Assembly (NCBI RefSeq): GCF_018069625.1
Contig: NZ_CP072941.1
Location: forward strand, 4,340,001-4,404,000
Reading direction: 5' to 3'
From: Streptomyces yatensis
Lineage (GTDB): Bacteria; Actinomycetota; Actinomycetes; Streptomycetales; Streptomycetaceae
Length of the DNA stretch: 64,000 nt
The notes beneath the pieces were generated by a model. That model ran no database searches and had not been told where the DNA came from. It worked only from the letters and a program-made list of their open reading frames with translations. The position numbers and the translations under genes are program-made. Shown one piece after another: positions 8,477 to 16,821 of the stretch (positions within the stretch are counted from its first letter, which is position 1; the number at the start of each line of letters is the position of its first letter).

Positions 8477-8989
8477 GTGGACAACGCCATGAAGACCCCC
8501 TCAGACGCCGACGAGCCGCGTTGGCTGACCGATGACGAGCAGCGCAGCTGGCTGGCGTACCGCCACGCACACATGCTTCTGGAGGATCACCTCGACCGCC
8601 AGCTGCAGCGGGACGCCGGCATGCCCCACGTCTACTACGGCCTGCTGGTGAAGCTCTCCTGGGCGCCCCGCCGCCGGATGCGGATGACCGAACTGGCCGA
8701 GGCCGCCACGATCACCCGATCCCGGCTGTCCCATGCCATCGCGCGCATGGAGAAGGACGGCTGGGTCCGACGCGAGGACTGCCCCGACGACAAGCGCGGG
8801 CAGAACGCGGTCCTCACCGACAAGGGACTCAAGGTGCTGGAGGAGACCGCCCCCGGCCATGTGTCCGCCGTGCGGACGGCCGTCTTCGACCGGCTCACCC
8901 CCGAGCAGATCGAGCAGTTCGGCACCATCTGCCGGATCATCGCGGACGGTCTGCAGCCGGAGGGCGCCGACCTGCCCTGGCTGCGCTGA
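8477..8989 (+). CDS. MarR-family transcriptional regulator
   Basis: A 170-aa winged-helix protein. The recognition region MRMTELAEAATITRSRLSHAIARMEKDGWV and the wing RREDCPDDKRGQNAVLTDKG are clear at residues ~60-110, with dimerisation helices at both ends. The start is uncertain: GTG at 8477 is used, but ATG at 8489 is equally possible and neither has a strong ribosome-binding site. It is divergent from the dioxygenase gene, which is its most likely target. It ends in a terminator shared with the facing exporter gene. Confidence 0.88.
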   Translation: MDNAMKTPSDADEPRWLTDDEQRSWLAYRHAHMLLEDHLDRQLQRDAGMPHVYYGLLVKLSWAPRRRMRMTELAEAATITRSRLSHAIARMEKDGWVRREDCPDDKRGQNAVLTDKGLKVLEETAPGHVSAVRTAVFDRLTPEQIEQFGTICRIIADGLQPEGADLPWLR

Positions 8990-9045
8990 CGCCTCCGCCC
9001 CAGCACGCCCAGGACCGACGCCCAAAGGACGACGGCAGGACGGAC

Positions 9046-9091
9046 GAAGGCCCCGCTCCCCCGGGATTCTCCCCAGGGGAACGGGGCCTTC
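9046..9091. terminator. Bidirectional terminator
   Basis: GAAGGCCCCG pairs with CGGGGCCTTC, continued by TCCCC/GGGGA, with a short internal bulge and apical loop. It lies between the convergent MarR and MFS genes. Confidence 0.85.
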
Positions 9092-9148
9092 GCCTCCGTA
9101 CGGATGATCTCCGCTGTACGAACCGCCTCAGCGCGTCAGTGCGCCATG

Positions 9149-10657
9149 TCAGTGCGCCATGACCGGAATGGCGTCCTCCGCCGCTCCTTCATCGGAGCCG
9201 GCGACCGCGCCGCCGCCTCCCTGATGTCCGGCGTTGACCATCGTGATGGCGATCACCCCGGCCAGCACCAGGATGCCGACCGCCCACCAGATGGCGGCCG
9301 TGTAGCCGTGCACCATCGACTGCAGCTGCAGCGCCGTGCGGGAAGGGGCCCCGGCAGCATGCGACTTGGCGTACGCGGTGGTGGCGCTCGCCGCGATGGT
9401 GTTCAGGAGCGCGGTGCCGATGGCGCCGCCCACCTGCTGCGAGGTGTTGACCATCGCCGAGGCGACACCCGCGTCACGCGGCTCCACGCCATGCGTGGCC
9501 AGGCTCATCGCCGGCATGAAGGCGGTACCCATGCCGAGGCCGAGCAGCAGGAACCCGGGCAGGATCAGCGCGGGGTACGAGGTGTCCAGGTCGATCTGGG
9601 TCAGCAGCAGCATGCCCACCGAGGCGACCAGGAAGCCCGGCCCCATCAGCAGCCGCGCCGGGACCCGGGTCATCAGCCGGGCGCCGATCTGCGTCGAGCC
9701 GGTGATCATGCCCGCGACCATCGGCAGGAAGGCGAAGCCGGTCCTGACCGGGCTGTACCCCTTGACGACCTGCATGTAGTAGGTGAGGAAGAGGAACAGG
9801 CCGAACATGCCGATGATGGCGAGACCCAGCGAGGCGTAGACACCGCCCCGGTTCCGGTCGGTGACCACGCGCAGCGGCAGCAGCGGCGCCTTCACCCGCG
9901 ACTCGACGGCCACGAAGGCGATCAGCAGCACGGCCGCGGCGACGAACAGACCGATGGTCAGCCCCGCGGACCAGCCGTCGGACTCGGCGCGGGTGAAGCC
10001 GTAGACCAGCGAGACCAGACCCGAGGTGGCCAGGAGCACACCGGGGACGTCCAGCCGGGAGGTGTTGCGGCTCTCCACCGGGTCGCGGATCACGGCGACC
10101 GCGCCGATCGCGGCGACGATGGCGAACGGGATGTTCACGAAGAAGGTCCAGCGCCAGTCCATGTACTCGGTGAGCACACCGCCGAGGATCAGACCGACGG
10201 CACCGCCACCACCCGCGATGGCACCGAAGACACCGAACGCCTTGGCGCGCTCCTTGGGGTCGGTGAACATCACCGCGAGCAGCGAGAGCGCGGAGGGGGC
10301 GAGCAGCGCGCCGAACACACCCTGCAGCGCACGCGCACCCAGCAGCACACCGGTGTTCAGCGCGGCGCCGCCGATGGCCGAGGCGGCCGCGAAGCCGGCC
10401 AGGCCGACGATGAAGGTCCGCTTACGTCCCCACAGGTCGGCGATCCGGCCGCCGAAGAGCAGCAGTCCGCCGAAGGCGAGGGCGTAGGCCGTGATGACCC
10501 ACTGCCGGTTGCCGTCGGAGATGCCGAGGTCGGCCTGGGCGCTGGGCAGCGCGATGTTCACGATGGTCGCGTCGAGCACGACCATCAGCTGGGCGAGGGC
10601 GATGAATATCAGCGCTTTCCAGCGCCGGGGATCCACGAATTGTGCCGTTTCAGGCAT
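9149..10657 (-). CDS. MFS drug exporter, DHA2 (EmrB/QacA) family
   Basis: A 502-aa transporter with about 14 membrane segments, the size usual for the DHA2 drug:H+ antiporter family. Signatures include LAQLMVVLDATIVNIALPS in helix 1 (motif D1), GGRIADLWGRKR after helix 2 (motif A), and the motif C region GAIAGGGGAVGLILGGVLTEY in helix 5. A TetR regulator lies 177 bp upstream on the same strand, the common exporter/repressor arrangement. No strong ribosome-binding site precedes the ATG at 10657. Substrates cannot be predicted. Confidence 0.92.
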   Translation of the reverse strand: MPETAQFVDPRRWKALIFIALAQLMVVLDATIVNIALPSAQADLGISDGNRQWVITAYALAFGGLLLFGGRIADLWGRKRTFIVGLAGFAAASAIGGAALNTGVLLGARALQGVFGALLAPSALSLLAVMFTDPKERAKAFGVFGAIAGGGGAVGLILGGVLTEYMDWRWTFFVNIPFAIVAAIGAVAVIRDPVESRNTSRLDVPGVLLATSGLVSLVYGFTRAESDGWSAGLTIGLFVAAAVLLIAFVAVESRVKAPLLPLRVVTDRNRGGVYASLGLAIIGMFGLFLFLTYYMQVVKGYSPVRTGFAFLPMVAGMITGSTQIGARLMTRVPARLLMGPGFLVASVGMLLLTQIDLDTSYPALILPGFLLLGLGMGTAFMPAMSLATHGVEPRDAGVASAMVNTSQQVGGAIGTALLNTIAASATTAYAKSHAAGAPSRTALQLQSMVHGYTAAIWWAVGILVLAGVIAITMVNAGHQGGGGAVAGSDEGAAEDAIPVMAH

Positions 10658-10833
10658 GGGTGAGCCTACCTAGCGGTGCGGAGAGTGATAAATGGGACGA
10701 GTGGGGCCGGCTGAAGTCAGGCCGACGCAGGGCGTTGGGTAACAGGTAGCGAGAGGCGTCGACGCACGTAGGGAAGACTTGTGAACGCGCGCGAAATAAG
10801 CGGTGCTCCGGGATCGGCCGGGTGCGATCTATG

Positions 10834-11484
10834 TCACGGCCGGTGCTGCAGATCCTCCAAGGTCACGGACTTGCCGGGTAGTTCGGAGCGCGCCGGGGCC
10901 TGCAATCCGTCCAGGAACAGCTGCAGATGCCGGTGCACAAAGGCGTCGAAGTCCACACAGAAGCTGCCGGGCAGCGGCCGGGTGAGCTGGTTGAGCGCGA
11001 CCATCAGGTCACCGACGCCGATGTCGGTGCGCAGTCGGCCGTCGGCCTTCGCGGCCCCCATCAGGGCCTCGACTCCGGCGGACAGACGGTCGCGGACGGC
11101 AATGAGGTCAGGGTGCTCCTTGTCGAGGCCGTCGGAGAGCAGAAGGCACAGCGCGCCGATGCGCTCGTCCGCCGCGGCATGGACGAAGCGCCGCAGCGCC
11201 GAGAAGGAGTCGGCCTCCTCGGCCATGGCGGCTTCGGCCTGGTCGGCGACGCCGGACATCACCGAAAGCGCCACATGGTGGATGAGCTCACGGCGGTCCG
11301 TGAAGTGCCGGTAGATCGTGGCATTCCCGACCCCTGCCCGTCGAGCAATTTCATCGAGGGGGGTTTGTGCCCCGGATTCGACGATCACCTCGCGGGCGGC
11401 CACGACAATACGCTCCCGATTGCGCAGGGCGTCCGCACGCAGCCGGGGCTGCGCGGACTTCGCGGTCATCGTGTCGGCGGCCAT
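10834..11484 (-). CDS. TetR-family transcriptional regulator of the adjacent exporter
   Basis: A 216-aa TetR regulator. The helix-turn-helix TPLDEIARRAGVGNATIYRHFTDRREL lies at residues ~35-62, followed by an all-helical ligand domain. The ATG at 11484 is preferred over an upstream in-frame ATG because AAAGGAG sits eight bases before it. It precedes the MFS gene on the same strand and probably represses it. The palindromes at 11584-11641, in its own promoter region, are the best operator candidates. Confidence 0.9.
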   Translation of the reverse strand: MAADTMTAKSAQPRLRADALRNRERIVVAAREVIVESGAQTPLDEIARRAGVGNATIYRHFTDRRELIHHVALSVMSGVADQAEAAMAEEADSFSALRRFVHAAADERIGALCLLLSDGLDKEHPDLIAVRDRLSAGVEALMGAAKADGRLRTDIGVGDLMVALNQLTRPLPGSFCVDFDAFVHRHLQLFLDGLQAPARSELPGKSVTLEDLQHRP

Positions 11485-11583
11485 GACAGCACTCCTTTCT
11501 GCGTACGGCATCCATGCGTACGGTTCTCCGGCGGCTTGGTGGCGACACCAGGCCCCGGCCCAGACGTTCGAGCTTCAACATTT

Positions 11584-11641
11584 CCGGGGAGTCCGTCCCC
11601 GTTTATGCGGTCACCCGGTTAAACGGGGAATCACTCCCCGG
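11584..11641. promoter_or_regulatory. Two inverted 22-bp palindromic elements, candidate TetR operator
   Basis: Two 22-bp arms, 11584-11605 and 11620-11641, are inverted copies of each other (19 of 22 bases) separated by 14 bp. Each arm itself contains the small palindrome CGGGGA-N5-TCCCCG (at 11585-11601 and 11624-11640), and the inner edges read CCCCGTTTA and TAAACGGGG. They lie ~100 bp upstream of the TetR start. This nested symmetry suits cooperative binding of two dimers. The rest of 11485-11773 holds a repeated CGTACGG near 11505-11522 and no gene. Confidence 0.72.
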
Positions 11642-11773
11642 AATTTCCGCGTCCGTAGGTGACCTGCCTCACACCTGCTCGGCACCCCTCGTCGCCCAAA
11701 CGGAGCAGGTCATTCCCTCTCTCGGCGGCACCCCACGAGCGCCCCGGCCCGAGCCGTCACACCGTGGTCGGCA

Positions 11774-13105
11774 ATGAGGCAGACGCATGGGACCACCCGC
11801 CACCGCATACGAATACGCCGGCCCCGCAGAGGCAGCGCATTCGCCACTGCCGCCGTGCTCACGGTGGCGGTGGTCGCCCCGGCGGCGACTCCGCGCCCCG
11901 CGTCCCCCGCACCCCCCGAGCTGGCCCCGGCACCCTCCGGGCGACCGGCCTTCGGCTCGCTCGCCCCCTGCGCCCTGGCCTCGGGACCGGGGCTGCAGAT
12001 GTCCGAGGGCATACCCACCGGCCGCGGCTACAGCCGCAGCACCGGCCAGGTCCACGCCCTCAACCTCATGATCGACTTCCCGGATGTGCGCGGCCAGGGC
12101 ACCGCCCGCCAGCGCTTCGCGGAGTTCTTCCCCCAGACCACCCGGTGGTTCACGCAGAGCTCCTACGGACGGCTGGACTACCGCCCCGAGATGCCGATCA
12201 CCCACTGGCTGCGGATGCCGCGCTCGTTCCGCGCCTACGGCATCAAGCGCGGCAGCCCCTTCGACCCGGGCTATCGCAGACTGGTGGCCGATATCGCCAA
12301 GGCCGCCGACCCCAAGGTCGACTTCCGCCGCTACGACCTGGTGAACGTCCTGGTCACCCCGAACGCCGGGCCGCCTGCCGCGCATGCCGTGCTCTCCGTC
12401 ACCTACGCCGACAACCAGCAGGCCCCGACCGCCGACGGCGTGCCGCTGGCCAATGTCTCCTTCGTCTACAGCCGCCAGGACGACGGCTCCGGCTCGCTGC
12501 GCCGCACCGGCTTCCGCGTCCTGCCCCATGAGAACGGCCATGTCTTCGGGCTGCCCGACCTCTACACCCGGGGCGGCGGCGACAAGGCGGGCCACTGGGA
12601 TGTGATGTCAGAGGACTGGGGCGCCGGCAACGACCTGCTGGCCTGGCACAAGTGGAAGCTGGGCTGGCTCGGCCCGCGGCAGATCGCCTGCGCCGCCCGC
12701 TCCGGGGTCTTCGCGCACGCCCTGTCCCCACTGAGCCGCCCGGAGGGCACCAAGCTGGTCTTCGTCCCCGTCTCGCCGTCCACCGGCTATGCGATCGAGG
12801 CGCGCGCGAGCGGCGGCAACGACGAGGCCATATGCAAGCCCGGTGTGCTGATCTCCCGGGTGGACACCGGTGTCGACTCCGGCGGCGGCCCCGTCACCAT
12901 CATGGACTCCACCCCCCACGGCCGCGGCTGCACCCGGGAGCGCAATGTCCACCCCGGGCTCAGCGACGCGACCTACGCGCCCGGCGAGACCTTCCGCACG
13001 GAGACCAACGGCCTGCGGATACGCGTCCGCGTCACCGGCCGGGACGCGGCCGGGGACTTCGGCGTGGAGATCACCCGTCGCGCCAGTGGCGGCGCCCGAG
13101 GCTGA
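11774..13105 (+). CDS. Secreted M6-like zinc metalloprotease domain protein
   Basis: A 443-aa protein with a basic N-terminus (many Arg/His) and a hydrophobic core FATAAVLTVAVVAPAA, then a Pro/Ala-rich stretch, as expected for an exported protein. The zinc motif HENGHVFGLPDLY (HExxH form, near residue 257) and a downstream WDVMSEDWG Met-turn segment match the immune-inhibitor-A/M6 class. After the catalytic domain there is a beta-rich tail with four or more cysteines. It probably acts outside the cell on proteins. The 3' end overlaps the convergent FabR-like gene by 35 bp. Confidence 0.82.
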   Translation: MRQTHGTTRHRIRIRRPRRGSAFATAAVLTVAVVAPAATPRPASPAPPELAPAPSGRPAFGSLAPCALASGPGLQMSEGIPTGRGYSRSTGQVHALNLMIDFPDVRGQGTARQRFAEFFPQTTRWFTQSSYGRLDYRPEMPITHWLRMPRSFRAYGIKRGSPFDPGYRRLVADIAKAADPKVDFRRYDLVNVLVTPNAGPPAAHAVLSVTYADNQQAPTADGVPLANVSFVYSRQDDGSGSLRRTGFRVLPHENGHVFGLPDLYTRGGGDKAGHWDVMSEDWGAGNDLLAWHKWKLGWLGPRQIACAARSGVFAHALSPLSRPEGTKLVFVPVSPSTGYAIEARASGGNDEAICKPGVLISRVDTGVDSGGGPVTIMDSTPHGRGCTRERNVHPGLSDATYAPGETFRTETNGLRIRVRVTGRDAAGDFGVEITRRASGGARG

Positions 13106-13700
13106 TCAGCATCAGCTGCTTGCGCGCGGTGTCGGCGACCCGCCGCTCCAGCCGCGGATGATCCGGCTGCGCCTCCAGGAACGCCGTCGCCGTCATCACC
13201 ATGTGGTCCACATACAGCTCCGCAAGCATTCGGACATCTTCCGGCGGCCACCCGTCCGGCGTCAGCCGCGGCGAGAAGTCGGCGGCCACCTCATCGGCGA
13301 ATCGGTCCAGCTCGGCGGCGATGGCCTCGCGCACCGCACGCACCCCACCATGCCGCTCACGTGCGATGAAGCGGATATGCGCGGGATAGCGGCGGACATG
13401 CTCGGCGACGGCCTCGACGGTGGCGTCGATCCGCTCCTCGTCACCGTCCTGACCTGCGAGTATCGCGCCGATCATATGGTGCAGGCTGCCCAGGGACTCC
13501 TCGACCAGCGCGACCCCGAGATCGCTCAGATCCCGGAAGTGCCGGTAGAAGGCGGCCGGCGCCACCCCCACCGCCCGCGTGACCTCACGCAGCCCCAGAC
13601 TGCTCAGGCTCTGGTCCTCCAGCAGCCCCAACGCCGCGTCCATCAGGGCGCGCCGGGTCTTCTCCTTCTGGGCCTGCCGGACCCCGGACGTGTGACTCAT
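13071..13700 (-). CDS. FabR-like TetR regulator (fatty-acid desaturation type)
   Basis: A 209-aa TetR protein whose N-terminus, with AQKEKTRRALMDAA and LREVTRAVGVAPAAFYRHFRD, closely follows E. coli FabR and Pseudomonas DesT. Those sense acyl-CoA or acyl-ACP and control unsaturated fatty acid synthesis. No desaturase gene lies next to it here. Its likely local targets are itself and the two small membrane genes transcribed away from it, since palindromes of one kind sit on both sides of the divergent promoter region. Confidence 0.85.
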   Translation of the reverse strand: MSHTSGVRQAQKEKTRRALMDAALGLLEDQSLSSLGLREVTRAVGVAPAAFYRHFRDLSDLGVALVEESLGSLHHMIGAILAGQDGDEERIDATVEAVAEHVRRYPAHIRFIARERHGGVRAVREAIAAELDRFADEVAADFSPRLTPDGWPPEDVRMLAELYVDHMVMTATAFLEAQPDHPRLERRVADTARKQLMLISLGRRHWRDG

Positions 13701-13704
13701 ATCA

Positions 13705-13728
13705 TTCAGTAAACAGCTGTTCGCTGAA
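13705..13728. promoter_or_regulatory. Palindrome, candidate operator (site 1) of FabR-like regulator
   Basis: TTCAG-N2-AACAGCTGTT-N2-CTGAA is a near-perfect 24-bp palindrome. It starts five bases upstream of the regulator's start codon and shares the AACAG/CTGTT core with site 2. Confidence 0.72.
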
Positions 13729-13763
13729 TTTTTCCAGGGGCGGGAGGGGTACTCTAGAACTCA

Positions 13764-13791
13764 GTGAACAGTTGTGATTCCAACTGTTCAC
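13764..13791. promoter_or_regulatory. Palindrome, candidate operator (site 2) of FabR-like regulator
   Basis: GTGAACAGTT, then 8 bases, then AACTGTTCAC: a perfect 10-bp inverted repeat 60 bp upstream of the small membrane gene at 13851. GTGAAC-type half sites are also seen in DesT/FabR operators. Confidence 0.78.
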
Positions 13792-13850
13792 CGAACAATT
13801 ACCATCCGCACGCCAACCGCATCCGGATCGTCACTTCGAGAGAGGCTCAC

Positions 13851-14006
13851 ATGCTCTTCATCGTCGCGGCACTCGCCCTGATGGGAGTTCTTCTGGGGGC
13901 GGCGGCGCACACTCCGCTCCCCCTGTTCCTCGCCGCCGCGGGCGCCATCAGCGCCTGGCTGCTGATCTTCTTCATCCGCGAACGCACCGGCCACAAGGGG
14001 AGCTGA
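13851..14006 (+). CDS. 51-aa membrane protein
   Basis: A very small protein made of two hydrophobic stretches (about residues 2-19 and 24-44) and a basic tail RERTGHKGS. The ATG at 13851 follows GAGAGAGG and gives a compact two-helix protein. Longer frames starting near 13764 would run through the operator palindrome. Function is unknown. The next gene begins five bases after its stop, so the two are probably co-transcribed under the FabR-like regulator. Confidence 0.7.
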   Translation: MLFIVAALALMGVLLGAAAHTPLPLFLAAAGAISAWLLIFFIRERTGHKGS

Positions 14007-14011
14007 GACCC

Positions 14012-14290
14012 ATGGCACTCACCGCACCGTCCCGCACCTCACCGGTCCGGGCGCGCAGGGACGCCGACGGCATGGCCGTCGCCTCCTTCGTGCTCGGCCT
14101 GATCGGCCTGCTGCTCTTCAACGCGGTCTTCGGGCCCTGCGCGATCGTCCTGGGGACGCTCGCCCTCGCCCGGGAGACCCGCCGCAGGGGCCGGGCACTG
14201 CTCGGACTCGCACTCGGCATCGCCGATGTGGTCGTGCTCATCGTCCTGCTGACGCTGAACCAGTCCGTCTTCTGGCAGTTCGGCAGCTGA
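14012..14290 (+). CDS. DUF4190-like small membrane protein
   Basis: A 92-aa protein with a short hydrophilic N-terminus (residues 1-25) and two membrane segments: MAVASFVLGLIGLLLFNAVF, which continues into GPCAIVLGTLALA, and LALGIADVVVLIVLLTL. The pattern, with 'G-A-L-A' then Arg-rich loop REtRRRGRALLGLALGI, is that of DUF4190 proteins. Function is unknown. It is second in the operon with the 51-aa gene and is followed by a strong terminator. Confidence 0.72.
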   Translation: MALTAPSRTSPVRARRDADGMAVASFVLGLIGLLLFNAVFGPCAIVLGTLALARETRRRGRALLGLALGIADVVVLIVLLTLNQSVFWQFGS

Positions 14291-14322
14291 CCCGCCCGGC
14301 CACTTCAGGCACCTCCCCGCGC

Positions 14323-14347
14323 GGCCCTTCCACTCAGTGGAAGGGCC
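14323..14347. terminator. Terminator after the DUF4190 gene
   Basis: GGCCCTTCCACT and AGTGGAAGGGCC form a perfect 12-bp inverted repeat around one central base. It separates the small membrane genes from the oxygenase operon. Confidence 0.82.
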
Positions 14348-14385
14348 GTTGCCCGTACGTGACGGGCGTCACCACGCTGGCACGC

Positions 14386-15447
14386 ATGACCGCCTTCGCG
14401 AGAAACCAGTGGTACGTCGCCGCCTACGGCCGCGAGATCGGCCGTGAGCTGCTGGGGCGCACCATCCTGAACGAGCCCATCGCCTTCTACCGCACCGAGT
14501 CCGACGACACGGTCATCGCGCTCGCCGACCGCTGCGTCCACCGCCGCTATCCGCTCACCGCCGGCCGTCTCGACGGTGACACGGTCGTCTGCGGCTACCA
14601 CGGCTTCACCTACGACACCGGCGGCACCTGTGTGTTCGTACCGGGCCAGAAGCGCGTCCCGCGCACCGCCCGGGTCCCCTCCTATCCCGTCGTCGAGCAG
14701 GACTCGCTGGTGTGGGTGTGGATCGGGGACCCGGCGCTCGCCGATCCCCACGCGGTGCCGCGCGCGCCCTGGCTGGCCGATCCGCGCTGGACGACCGTGG
14801 GCGGCATGGAGCCGATCGACGCCGACTACGGCCTGCTGGTGGACAATCTGCTGGACCTGTCCCATGAGACGTATCTGCACAGCGGCTACATCGGCACCCC
14901 GGAGGTCGCCGAGACCCCGATCACCACGGAGGTCGACGAGGGCGCGGGCGTCGTACGGGTCAGCCGCCACATGGACGACGCCGAATGCCCGCCGTTCTAC
15001 GCCCGTTCCACCGGGATCGACGGCCGCATCACCCGCTGGCAGGACATCGAGTACCACGCGCCCTGCCTGTATCTCCTGCACAGCCGGATCGCCCCGGTCG
15101 GGGTGCTGCCGGGGCCGGACGGCTCCGATCCGGACGCCTTCCATGTGGAGATCACCTACGCCATCACCCCGTCCACCGACCACCATGTGTACGACTTCTG
15201 GGCCGTCTCACGGGACTTCGCGCAGGACGACGAGGAGGTGACCACCTTCCTCCACGACCTCAACCGGACCGTGGTGCTGCAGGACGTGGCCGCGCTGAAC
15301 GTGCTCCAGAAGGCCCTGGACACCGAGCGCGAGGGCTATCAGGAGCTCAGCATCAACATCGACACCGGCGGTCTGGCCGCGCGCCGCATCCTCGCCCGCC
15401 TGGCCGCCGAAGGGGAGCGGACCGCGGCCGTGGCGGCGACGAAATGA
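14386..15447 (+). CDS. vanA: Rieske aromatic oxygenase, vanillate O-demethylase oxygenase type
   Basis: A 353-aa Rieske non-haem iron oxygenase. The Rieske cluster is bound by CVHRR and CGYHG (Cys-x-His ... Cys-x2-His, residues ~46-68). The catalytic iron site is DNLLDLSHETYLH (Asp-x2-His-x4-His pattern near 160). The start NQWYVAAY, the segment GRTILNEPIAFYRT and FVPGQKRVP resemble VanA, which demethylates vanillate to protocatechuate. The exact substrate is inferred and could be another methoxy-aromatic. The ATG at 14386 gives the VanA-like N-terminus; a GTG at 14359 is possible. It overlaps the next gene by four bases. Confidence 0.85.
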   Translation: MTAFARNQWYVAAYGREIGRELLGRTILNEPIAFYRTESDDTVIALADRCVHRRYPLTAGRLDGDTVVCGYHGFTYDTGGTCVFVPGQKRVPRTARVPSYPVVEQDSLVWVWIGDPALADPHAVPRAPWLADPRWTTVGGMEPIDADYGLLVDNLLDLSHETYLHSGYIGTPEVAETPITTEVDEGAGVVRVSRHMDDAECPPFYARSTGIDGRITRWQDIEYHAPCLYLLHSRIAPVGVLPGPDGSDPDAFHVEITYAITPSTDHHVYDFWAVSRDFAQDDEEVTTFLHDLNRTVVLQDVAALNVLQKALDTEREGYQELSINIDTGGLAARRILARLAAEGERTAAVAATK

Positions 15448-15701
15448 AGCGTGAGCAGCGCGCGGCGCCTCCGTTGAGGGTGGCGGCGGGCGACGGGTGG
15501 GCGGCGGGCGACGGGTGGGCGAGCGGCGCGCCCACCGCCGAGGTGTACCGGATCGACTGGCTGCCCGGCACCGATGTGCTGCACGGGGTCTGCCACTGCG
15601 GCGCCGAGCGCACCGCCGAGGACCCGGTCGAGCTGTGGCAGTGGATGCTCGCCCACCCCACCGGGCACCATTCCCCCGACCACCGTAAGGAGATGACGTG
15701 A
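15444..15701 (+). CDS. Small Cys/His protein between oxygenase and reductase genes
   Basis: An 85-aa protein starting at the ATG that overlaps the oxygenase stop (ATGA) and ending in a GTGA overlap with the reductase, so it is translationally coupled on both sides. The N-terminus is low-complexity (two copies of AAGDGWA/S). The C-terminal half, YRIDWLPGTDVLHGVCHCGAE with a later HPTGHH, has a CxC pair and several histidines that could bind metal. I do not recognise the family by name. Its placement implies a role in assembly or function of the oxygenase system, which is inference. Confidence 0.72.
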   Translation: MKREQRAAPPLRVAAGDGWAAGDGWASGAPTAEVYRIDWLPGTDVLHGVCHCGAERTAEDPVELWQWMLAHPTGHHSPDHRKEMT

Positions 15702-16669
15702 CGAACTCCGGCGGGGAGTACGAGGACACCCTGCTGGTGACCGGCCGGGAGGAGGTGGCCTCGGACGTGGTGGCGCTCACCCTGCGCCACCCGACGGGCC
15801 GTGCACTCCCCGCCTGGGAGCCCGGCGCCCATCTCGATCTCGTCCTCGACCCGGGCCCGACCCGGCAGTACTCGCTGTGCGGCGACCCCGCCGACCGCGC
15901 CTCCTGGCGGATCGCGGTGCTCCGCGCACCCGCCGGGCGCGGCGGCTCCGCCCGGGTGCACGACACCCTCACCGAGGGCAGCGCGGTGCGGGTGCGCGGG
16001 CCGCGCAACCACTTCGCGCTGCGCCCCGCGGCCCGCTATCTGTTCATCGCGGGCGGCATCGGCATCACGCCGCTCCTCCCCATGACGGCCGCCGCCGAGG
16101 CCGCGGGCGCCGACTGGCGGCTGCTGTACGGCGGGCGCACCCGCGCCTCGATGGCCTTCGCCGACCAGCTCACCGCCCGGTACGGCGGCAAGGTGCGCCT
16201 GGTGCCGCAGGACGAGGAGGGGCTGCTCGACCTCGCGCCGTATCTCGACACCCCGGCCGCCCACGGCACCCTCGTCTACTGCTGCGGTCCCGAACCGCTG
16301 CTCCGGGCCGCCGAGGAGGCGTGCCTCACCTGGCCGGACGGGGCCCTGCGCACCGAGCGCTTCCAGCCCCGTACGGACGCGGCGGACGCCGAACCGGCGG
16401 TCGGCGCCTTCGAGTTGGTGCTCACCCGCTCCGGGCTGACCCTCACCGTGGAGCCGGAGCGCAGTGTGCTGCGCACCGTCGAGGCGGCGGGGGTACCGGT
16501 TTTGTACTCCTGCGAGGAGGGCACGTGTGGGACGTGCGAGACGGATGTCGTCGAAGGAGAGGTGGACCACCACGACTCCGTGCTCACCGACGAGGAGCGG
16601 GCCTCGGGCGAGACCATGATGATCTGCGTCTCACGCTGCCGTGGCCCCCGATTGGTGCTGGACCTGTGA
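15698..16669 (+). CDS. vanB: PDR/VanB-type oxidoreductase (flavin, plant-type 2Fe-2S)
   Basis: The 323-aa reductase partner of the Rieske oxygenase. It has an N-terminal flavin-binding barrel (RQYSLCGDP), an NAD-binding part (FIAGGIGITPLLPM, YCCGPEPLL), and a C-terminal plant-type ferredoxin domain with cysteines in SCEEGTCGTC and a later MMICVSRC. This FMN-NAD-2Fe-2S order is diagnostic of phthalate dioxygenase reductase/VanB. It passes electrons from NADH to the Rieske centre. The GTG at 15698 overlaps the preceding stop and has AAGGAG upstream. Confidence 0.9.
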   Translation: MTNSGGEYEDTLLVTGREEVASDVVALTLRHPTGRALPAWEPGAHLDLVLDPGPTRQYSLCGDPADRASWRIAVLRAPAGRGGSARVHDTLTEGSAVRVRGPRNHFALRPAARYLFIAGGIGITPLLPMTAAAEAAGADWRLLYGGRTRASMAFADQLTARYGGKVRLVPQDEEGLLDLAPYLDTPAAHGTLVYCCGPEPLLRAAEEACLTWPDGALRTERFQPRTDAADAEPAVGAFELVLTRSGLTLTVEPERSVLRTVEAAGVPVLYSCEEGTCGTCETDVVEGEVDHHDSVLTDEERASGETMMICVSRCRGPRLVLDL

Positions 16670-16739
16670 ATCCGCCCTGAACCGCCGTGTGAGCCCCTCG
16701 ATGTGAGGTTCGGAACGACCCCACCCACTGGACAACCAG

Positions 16740-16758
16740 GTTGGTTAGGCTAACCTAA
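16740..16758. promoter_or_regulatory. Iron box (IdeR/DmdR operator) before desE
   Basis: The 19-mer here, ending GGTTAGGCTAACCTAA, matches the actinobacterial iron-box consensus at 17 of 19 positions. Iron-loaded DmdR/IdeR binds such sites and represses siderophore genes. It lies 64 bp upstream of desE. I find no second copy before desA. Confidence 0.92.
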
Positions 16759-16821
16759 CTACGTCCTCGGGTTGCCGTCCCGCGAACCACGTCCCCGTAT
16801 GCATCGAGAGAGAGCACCTTC

